A DNA stretch of 9,581 nt, from assembly GCA_003230435.1 (NCBI GenBank), contig QIDW01000292.1, forward strand, positions 1 through 9,581, written 5' to 3'. A model generated the notes under the pieces. The model did not search any database. It saw only the letters and a list, made by a program, of their open reading frames with translations, and had not been told where the DNA came from. Both the position numbers and the translations under genes were made by a program. Origin of the DNA: Acidimicrobiia bacterium. GTDB taxonomy: Bacteria > Actinomycetota > Acidimicrobiia > Spongiisociales > ZC4RG35. This document shows positions 5,432-9,581 of the stretch, piece by piece. Within the stretch, counting starts at the first letter, position 1. The number at the start of each line of letters is the position of its first letter.

Positions 5432-6784
5432 ATGGATGTAGACGCAGTATTCAAGGCCTACGACATCCGCGGTCGCACCGACACGGAAGAACTCGACGCA
5501 ACTCTGTATGAGCGTGTCGGCTCGGCAGTCGTCCATCTTCTCGATGCTTCCGAGATAGCGGTCGGCTATGACTGCCGAGCCACATCCCCCGAGTTCTTCG
5601 AAGCGATGGCAAGAGGTATCACCCGCTCGGGAGCCGACGTCGTCGACTTGGGTGAAGTGCCGACCGATGCCGTCTACTTCTATTCGGGTGCTCACGAAGT
5701 GCCAGGTGCGGTCATCACCGCCTCTCATAATCCCCCCGAATACAACGGGCTCAAGCTTTGTCGCTCGGGGGCAGCTCCAATCGGGTGGGACAGCGGGTTG
5801 AAGGAGATCCGGGACGCGGTGACAGCCGGCGACTTGCAATCTGCGGCCAGCCCTGGCTCGGTGAGGAGCGTCGACACGGTTGACGCCTATGTCGACCACC
5901 TTTTCGGAATCGTCGATCCCGCGTCCATCAGCGGGATGAGCGTGGCTGTCGACGGTGGCAACGGGATGGCAGGAGTTGCCATCGAAAAGGTGTTTGACCG
6001 AATCCCGGCGCGGATCACCGGCCTGTACCTGGACCTGGACGGGACATTTCCCAACCACCCTGCCGATCCACTTGTTTCGGAGAACCTGGTCGACCTGGTG
6101 TCGCTGATGAGCCGAAGCGAGTTTGACATAGGTGTTGCGTTCGACGGCGACGCCGATCGAGCCTTTTTTCTCGACAACACCGGTCAGCCGCTCAGTGGGA
6201 GCACCGTTACGTCCCTGATTGCCCGAAGGATGCTGGTCGACAATCAAGGCGATGTTGTGGTCCACAATCTGATCACATCCAAGGCTGTGCCCGAGATCGT
6301 GAAAGAGGCCGGTGGCGCACCGGTGCGAACCCGGGTCGGACACAGTTTCATCAAGGGTGTCATGGCCGAGACCCGGGCTGTGTTCGGAGGTGAGCACAGT
6401 GGGCACTACTACTTCCGCGACAATTTCGGGGCGGACTCCGGAATGTTGGCCATGCTGGTGCTGCTCAACGTGCTCAGCGAGGATGGTCGGCCTCTCTCGG
6501 TGCTGCGCCACGATGTCGAGCGCTACGCGGCTTCGGGAGAGATCAATTTCACTGTCTTCGACCCGGCAATGGCGATAAACCATGTCGAGGAGGCGATCAA
6601 GGGGACATTCGGTGAGGCCGAGATCGACCATCTCGATGGTCTCACTGTCGACTTTGGGCCAGAATGGTTCAACCTGCGACCGTCGAACACCGAGCCTCTC
6701 TTGAGGCTGAACGTCGAAGCGGAGACACCGGATAGCGTCGCTCTACTTGTGAACAAGGTCCAACAAATCCTGGAGGAACTTTGA
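5432..6784 (+). CDS. manB: phosphomannomutase/phosphoglucomutase
   Basis: 450 residues from ATG 5432, a normal length for bacterial ManB. The family opening VFKAYDIRG is at residues 6-14. All four signature loops are present: TASHNP (96-101) with phosphoserine Ser98, metal-binding DGDADR (238-243), sugar-recognition GGEHSGHYYF (319-328) and phosphate-binding RPSNTEP (416-422). The enzyme converts mannose-6-phosphate to mannose-1-phosphate in the cytoplasm, via a bisphosphate intermediate, toward GDP-mannose. Many relatives also act on glucose phosphates, so sole mannose specificity is not proven. In-frame GTG codons at 5396 and 5423 are less likely starts: one lies in the palindrome and neither reaches known family sequence. 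Its TGA overlaps the next TTG start, and it heads a run that includes the SIS isomerase making its substrate. Control is probably through the palindrome at 5392-5412. Confidence 0.93.
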   Translation: MDVDAVFKAYDIRGRTDTEELDATLYERVGSAVVHLLDASEIAVGYDCRATSPEFFEAMARGITRSGADVVDLGEVPTDAVYFYSGAHEVPGAVITASHNPPEYNGLKLCRSGAAPIGWDSGLKEIRDAVTAGDLQSAASPGSVRSVDTVDAYVDHLFGIVDPASISGMSVAVDGGNGMAGVAIEKVFDRIPARITGLYLDLDGTFPNHPADPLVSENLVDLVSLMSRSEFDIGVAFDGDADRAFFLDNTGQPLSGSTVTSLIARRMLVDNQGDVVVHNLITSKAVPEIVKEAGGAPVRTRVGHSFIKGVMAETRAVFGGEHSGHYYFRDNFGADSGMLAMLVLLNVLSEDGRPLSVLRHDVERYAASGEINFTVFDPAMAINHVEEAIKGTFGEAEIDHLDGLTVDFGPEWFNLRPSNTEPLLRLNVEAETPDSVALLVNKVQQILEEL

Positions 6785-6954
6785 GCCTCATCGACCCCAA
6801 ATTGGCCGAGATCCTGGTGTGCCCTGTTGACAAGGCAGACCTCACCCAGGATGTCGAAGCGTCTCGACTCGAGTGCACAGAATGCGGTCGGCGATATCCG
6901 GTCCGCGAGGGCATACCCGTAATGCTCGTCGACGAGGCCGAAGGGGGGCCTTAG
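6781..6954 (+). CDS. Trm112-like small zinc-binding protein
   Basis: 57 residues from TTG 6781, sharing TTGA with the manB stop. GGAGG at 6772-6776, four bases before the TTG, supports this unusual start. It opens LIDPKLAEILVCPVDKADL, then has CTEC at 32-35 and RRYPVREGIPVMLVDEA at 37-53, the standard pattern of the bacterial Trm112/YcaR family. In the first motif the second cysteine is Asp (CPVD), common in actinobacterial members, so a full four-cysteine zinc site is absent. Eukaryotic and archaeal Trm112 proteins bind and stabilise methyltransferases acting on tRNA, rRNA and proteins; the bacterial role is less clear. Placement between manB and the SIS isomerase is conserved in actinobacteria as I recall. 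It ends TAG, with the G shared by the next start. Confidence 0.88.
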   Translation: MSLIDPKLAEILVCPVDKADLTQDVEASRLECTECGRRYPVREGIPVMLVDEAEGGP

Positions 6955-7121
6955 TGCCCCCCAACGCAAATACGCTGACGTTTCAACGGACAGATGACGC
7001 CGCTCGCGGTGTCCTCGTCCTCGACGCACCGCACCGGGTGCGCTTTCGGTCTGCGTCCTGGCGAGGCGACGCCCTTGTCTCGCCGAAACGTGCGACCGTA
7101 CTTACGTTGGAGAGCACCTAA
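6954..7121 (+). CDS. hypothetical 55-residue protein, overlaps both neighbours
   Basis: GTG 6954 overlaps the Trm112-like stop by one base (TAGTG), and its TAA overlaps the ATG of the SIS isomerase by one base (TAATG). A purine-rich AAGGGGGG lies five bases before the GTG. It fills exactly the 166-base gap between two conserved genes. The product is basic, with alternating short hydrophobic stretches (GVLVLDAPHRVRFRSASWRG, residues 19-38) suggesting a few beta strands, and no cysteine, signal or membrane segment. I do not recognise a family. The back-to-back overlaps and the ribosome site argue for a real gene; lack of a recognised homologue and short length argue for caution. It could instead be a translated spacer that keeps ribosomes moving into the isomerase gene. 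Confidence 0.5.
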   Translation: MPPNANTLTFQRTDDAARGVLVLDAPHRVRFRSASWRGDALVSPKRATVLTLEST

Positions 7122-8125
7122 TGACTGACATGCTCTCTCAGATCCAAAGCTTGGGCGACCAGCTTCGGTGGGCTACCGAGCAAGAAGTGCCGGCCCTGGG
7201 CACCTCTTCGGAGATTTTGTACGTTGGAATGGGTGGTTCCGGGATAGCCGGCGACTATGTCCGTGCCATTGCCGAGCCATACGGGTCCCGCGTCGTCGTT
7301 CACAAGGGTTATGGCCCTTTGCCTCTTTGGGCGACCAGGGCACGACCGCTGGTCTTGGCTGCCTCCTATTCAGGCAACACGGAGGAGACGCTCGACTTCG
7401 TGGTGAGCGCTCAAGATTCGGGTCTCCGAGTAGCGACGATCACGACAGGTGGCCGTCTGGGTGAGTTGACGGCCACCCACGATTGGTCGTCCGTCTCGGT
7501 GCCTTCCGGCATCCAACCTCGAGCCGCGGCGGGTTACATGATCGGGGCGGCTCTAACTGTCCTGACGGGTGCCAATGCAGTGGATGATCAACGTCTTGCC
7601 TTTGCAGAGGCGGCAGCAATGGCAGACGAAGCTACGGCCGAGGGCGGCGATCGTTGGAAGGAAGCGGCGCAGATCGCCGAACAACTCGACGGGCGCATCC
7701 CGATCATTTACGCCGGTGGGCCCGTGAGCGGCGCCGTCGCCCAGAGGTGGAAGACACAAATCAACGAGAACGCCAAGGTGCCTGCCTGGTGGTCGATGTT
7801 GTCAGAACTCAACCACAACGAGATCGTAGGGTGGGAGACAATGCCTGAGAAGACAAGGAAGCATCTCGGCATCGTTGCCCTCCGGGACCGGAGTGACCAC
7901 GATCGCATCGCAACTCGGCTTGCCCACACGAGGGCACTCACCCAAGATGCCGTGCCCTGGGTGGGCGAAGTCAATTCGACCGGTGTCTCGCTGCTGGCCC
8001 GCTTGGTGTCGCTGACTGCCGTTGGAGACCTTGTCTCGTGGATGCTGGCCGAGTCGGCGGGCGTTGACCCGGTACCGGTGGCCACCATTGAGAAACTGAA
8101 GAAACTATTAGCCGAAACCAATTGA
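7121..8125 (+). CDS. bifunctional phosphoglucose/phosphomannose isomerase, SIS domain
   Basis: 334 residues from ATG 7121, with GGAGAG eight bases upstream and a one-base overlap with the preceding ORF. The first SIS half holds GMGGSGIAGD (36-45) and the phosphate-binding SYSGNTEET (82-90). IQPRAAAGY (131-139) follows, with Arg134 as a likely catalytic residue. The second half has QINENAKVPAW (213-223) with Glu216, SELNHNEIVGW (228-238) with His232, and a C-terminal DPVPVATIEKLK (316-327) supplying the lysine. These match the archaeal-type bifunctional PGI/PMI enzymes, which interconvert fructose-6-phosphate with glucose-6- and mannose-6-phosphate. Actinobacteria commonly carry this gene beside manB. 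Here it would feed mannose-6-phosphate to ManB. Some family members in this position have weak or unknown activity, so function is from homology; retention of the catalytic residues favours an active enzyme. Confidence 0.85.
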   Translation: MTDMLSQIQSLGDQLRWATEQEVPALGTSSEILYVGMGGSGIAGDYVRAIAEPYGSRVVVHKGYGPLPLWATRARPLVLAASYSGNTEETLDFVVSAQDSGLRVATITTGGRLGELTATHDWSSVSVPSGIQPRAAAGYMIGAALTVLTGANAVDDQRLAFAEAAAMADEATAEGGDRWKEAAQIAEQLDGRIPIIYAGGPVSGAVAQRWKTQINENAKVPAWWSMLSELNHNEIVGWETMPEKTRKHLGIVALRDRSDHDRIATRLAHTRALTQDAVPWVGEVNSTGVSLLARLVSLTAVGDLVSWMLAESAGVDPVPVATIEKLKKLLAETN

Positions 8126-8135
8126 GGAAGACTGA

Positions 8136-9512
8136 ATGAACTACGACATCGCCAATCCTGACCTGGCGGAAAACGGCGCCCGTCGCGTGGAGTGGGCGGG
8201 AAGACGAATGCCGGTCCTGAAGACGGTACGGGAGAGGTTTCTCGACGAGCGGCCCCTCGAAGGCCACGTCGTGGCCGCGTGTCTTCATGTGACGGCTGAG
8301 ACGGCCAACCTGATGCTTGCCCTGCGAGACGGTGGGGCAGAGCCCATTCTGTGCGCCTCCAACCCTCTTTCCACTCAGGATGATGTCGCCGCGGCTCTCG
8401 TCGCTGACGGGATCCCGGTGTTCGCCATTCGTGGCGAGGACGACGACACCTACTACAAGCACATCAACGCTGTGCTCGACCATGCTCCGGCTGTCACGAT
8501 GGATGATGGAGCCGATCTCGCCACGGTGCTTCACACCGACCGTCGTGACCTTCAGGTCATTGGCTCGACCGAAGAGACGACCACGGGTGTCATCCGGCTC
8601 AAGGCCATGGCCGCGGACGGGACGTTGCGGGTGCCGGTCGTTGCGGTCAACGACTCGGCGACGAAACATTTGTTTGACAACCATTTTGGAACCGGGCAGT
8701 CAACCCTCGACGGGATCATTAGAGCCTCCAATGTCCTTCTTGCCGGACAGAACCTGGTTGTTATTGGTTATGGAGACTGTGGCCGTGGTGTGGCGAAACG
8801 AGCCGACGGGCTTGGAGCCAAGGTGATCGTGGTCGAGGTCGATCCGGTCCGCGCTTTGGCTGCCGCCATGGAGGGCTATCGCGTGATGACTGCGGCGGAC
8901 GCCGCCTCGGAGGGTGACATCTTCATCACCGTTACCGGAAACAAGCACGTTCTTCGGTCCGAGCACTTCGCAAAGATGAAGGATGGGACGATCCTGGCCA
9001 ACTCGGGTCACTTCGACATCGAGATCGACCTCGCCTCGCTCCGGGCGGAAGCGGTGGCGCGTCGTCCGATCCGGGAGAACCTCGAGGAGTTCGAGATGCC
9101 GGATGGTCGTCGCATCCTGGTTGCCGCTGAAGGACGTCTGGTGAATCTCGGTGCAGCCGAGGGTCACCCAGCGGATGTGATGGACATGTCTTTCAGCAAT
9201 CAGGCTCTTGCTGCGGAGTACTTGATCAAGAACGAGAAGACACTCGAGCCCAAGATCTACACACTTCCCGACGAGATCGATGACGATGTTGCTTCGATCA
9301 AATTGGCACACATGGGTGGTGGTTTGGAGACTTTGACCGAGGAACAGGTCGCCTACGGCAAGAGGGGACTTGAACCCCAGCCTCCCCTGCGAAGCGGGGG
9401 AGGTGGCTCGACCGGAGGGGCAAACCCCCCTCGACTTTGCTTCGCTCCGTCGGTCCCCCCTTCAGAAAGGGGGGACAAGATGGGCCGGGATTCTGTCGGA
9501 GGCCGGCAATAG
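8136..9512 (+). CDS. ahcY: S-adenosylhomocysteine hydrolase with abnormal repeat-derived C-terminal tail
   Basis: 458 residues from ATG 8136, with GAGGAAG about six bases upstream. It splits S-adenosylhomocysteine to adenosine and homocysteine using tightly bound NAD, in the cytoplasm. Conserved parts: HVTAETA (51-57), SNPLSTQDD (75-83), MDDGADL (122-128), STEETTTG (144-151), NDSATKHLFDN (172-182) with the Lys177/Asp181 pair, NAD-binding GYGDCGRG (211-218), NSGHFDIEID (289-298) and LVNLGAAEGHP (335-345). It belongs to the shorter archaeal/Thermotoga-like form. The normal family end, near TEEQVAY (401-407), should be followed by only a few residues. Instead the frame runs 45-50 codons further through the palindromic repeat at 9381-9476, giving a Gly/Pro/Ser-rich tail starting around residue 413. 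All catalytic and NAD residues precede the tail, so the enzyme is probably active. Start and core are secure; the C-terminus is odd. Confidence 0.93.
   Translation: MNYDIANPDLAENGARRVEWAGRRMPVLKTVRERFLDERPLEGHVVAACLHVTAETANLMLALRDGGAEPILCASNPLSTQDDVAAALVADGIPVFAIRGEDDDTYYKHINAVLDHAPAVTMDDGADLATVLHTDRRDLQVIGSTEETTTGVIRLKAMAADGTLRVPVVAVNDSATKHLFDNHFGTGQSTLDGIIRASNVLLAGQNLVVIGYGDCGRGVAKRADGLGAKVIVVEVDPVRALAAAMEGYRVMTAADAASEGDIFITVTGNKHVLRSEHFAKMKDGTILANSGHFDIEIDLASLRAEAVARRPIRENLEEFEMPDGRRILVAAEGRLVNLGAAEGHPADVMDMSFSNQALAAEYLIKNEKTLEPKIYTLPDEIDDDVASIKLAHMGGGLETLTEEQVAYGKRGLEPQPPLRSGGGGSTGGANPPRLCFAPSVPPSERGDKMGRDSVGGRQ
9381..9476. repeat. composite palindromic (REP-like) interspersed repeat
   Basis: Three GC-rich hairpins stand in a row. 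CCTCCCC (9381-9387) pairs with GGGGAGG (9397-9403), and the stem can extend inward to a GAA loop. GAGGGG (9415-9420) can pair with CCCCTC (9427-9432). GTCCCCCCTT (9453-9462) pairs with AAGGGGGGAC (9467-9476) around a CAGA loop. Between the last two lies CGAC...GTCG (9432-9451). This organisation, with C-runs and G-runs framing a TTGCTTCGCTCCGTCGG-like centre, resembles palindromic elements scattered in many bacterial genomes. No T-run follows the last hairpin, so it is not a classic terminator. No second copy is in this window. Confidence 0.75.
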
Positions 9513-9519
9513 GCTTCTC

Positions 9520-9541
9520 GACATGTTTTGTCAGGCATGTC
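9520..9541 (+). other. small inverted repeat over the ComF-like start codon
   Basis: GACATG (9520-9525) and CATGTC (9536-9541) are perfect 6-base arms around a 10-base loop. The left arm includes the proposed ATG at 9523-9525. In RNA this could partly hide the start codon. The stem is short and may be chance. Confidence 0.3.
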
Positions 9542-9581
9542 ACCGTTTCCATTCCGGTCACCTCCTATGCGCTGAGTGTCG
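9523..9581 (+). CDS. start of a ComF-like phosphoribosyltransferase family gene, cut by window end
   Basis: Only 19 codons are visible, from ATG 9523 to the window edge. They encode a cysteine-rich start, MFCQACHRFHSGHLLCAEC, with CxxC pairs at residues 3-6 and 16-19. This spacing fits the N-terminal zinc ribbon that precedes the phosphoribosyltransferase domain in ComF-family proteins, linked to DNA uptake or purine-related roles. Context supports it: in mycobacteria a ComF-like gene lies a few genes after the SAH hydrolase gene and before the hpf and secA genes. It starts 10 bases after the ahcY stop. No good Shine-Dalgarno sequence is seen. Another zinc-ribbon protein is possible, since the diagnostic domain lies outside the window. 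Confidence 0.55.
   Translation, partial: MFCQACHRFHSGHLLCAEC

Noticed and set aside
5408..6631. Long minus-strand open frame (407 codons) opposite manB
   Set aside because: manB on the plus strand has every catalytic motif. The antisense product has no recognisable family, and long antisense frames are common in GC-rich genes.
8126..8135. SAH or SAM riboswitch upstream of ahcY
   Set aside because: Only ten bases separate the preceding stop from the ahcY ATG, too few for any riboswitch.
8700..9311. 203-codon minus-strand frame opposite ahcY
   Set aside because: It overlaps the NAD-binding and substrate residues of ahcY and shows no motif of its own.
9355..9440. Possible full tRNA on the minus strand, suggested by the T-arm-like bases
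   Set aside because: No matching acceptor stem, D-arm or anticodon arm can be placed at the right distance. The space is filled by the palindromic repeat.
9453..9480. Strong 10-bp hairpin as an intrinsic terminator
   Set aside because: It is followed by AAGATGGG with no T-run and lies inside the ahcY frame, so it fits a repeat better than a classic terminator.

Overview
The window is GC-rich, densely packed chromosomal DNA. It most likely comes from an actinobacterium, and an uncultured Acidimicrobiia-like lineage is my best guess (an inference, not a proof). The main evidence is gene order. A DUF5719 protein, a DUF3499 protein, ManB, a Trm112-like protein, a SIS-domain sugar isomerase, S-adenosylhomocysteine hydrolase and then the first codons of a ComF-like gene follow each other in the same general order as the conserved whiB2-to-secA neighbourhood of mycobacteria and relatives. 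Start codons are often GTG or TTG, gene overlaps of 1 to 8 bases are common, and two promoters sit at leaderless spacing. All of this fits Actinomycetota.

Layout. Bases 1-2316 carry five plus-strand genes: a 5'-truncated DUF5719 beta-module protein, a membrane-anchored thioredoxin-like protein, and three very small cysteine-rich proteins (DUF3499, a DUF6788-like protein and a zinc ribbon). Bases 2313-4646 encode a large GT-C-type membrane glycosyltransferase of the misnamed PTPS-related family. A GT2 polyprenol-phosphate-sugar synthase-like gene (4670-5365) is the only gene on the minus strand. Between it and manB (5432-6784) lies a 66-base divergent control region with a near-perfect palindrome. 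From manB a tight plus-strand run continues: Trm112-like (6781-6954), an unrecognised 55-residue ORF (6954-7121), SIS isomerase (7121-8125), ahcY (8136-9512) and the start of a ComF-like gene (9523 to the window edge).

How the genes work together. The SIS isomerase (fructose-6-P to mannose-6-P) and ManB (mannose-6-P to mannose-1-P) supply the GDP-mannose route. The GT2 enzyme could load that sugar onto a polyprenyl phosphate, and the GT-C protein could use the lipid-linked sugar outside the membrane. The GDP-mannose pyrophosphorylase is not in the window. The isomerase run then leads into ahcY, which recycles the methylation by-product SAH; the nearby Trm112-like protein belongs to a family of methyltransferase activators.

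Most unusual points: (1) a palindrome centred almost equally far from two divergent, near-leaderless promoters for the GT2 gene and the manB run; (2) a composite palindromic repeat, resembling REP-like interspersed elements, that has replaced or extended the C-terminal coding end of ahcY; (3) a short inverted repeat exactly flanking the single reversed gene; (4) an overlapping, uncharacterised small ORF. I found no rRNA, complete tRNA, CRISPR array, transposase or riboswitch, and no gene-free stretch longer than 300 bases.
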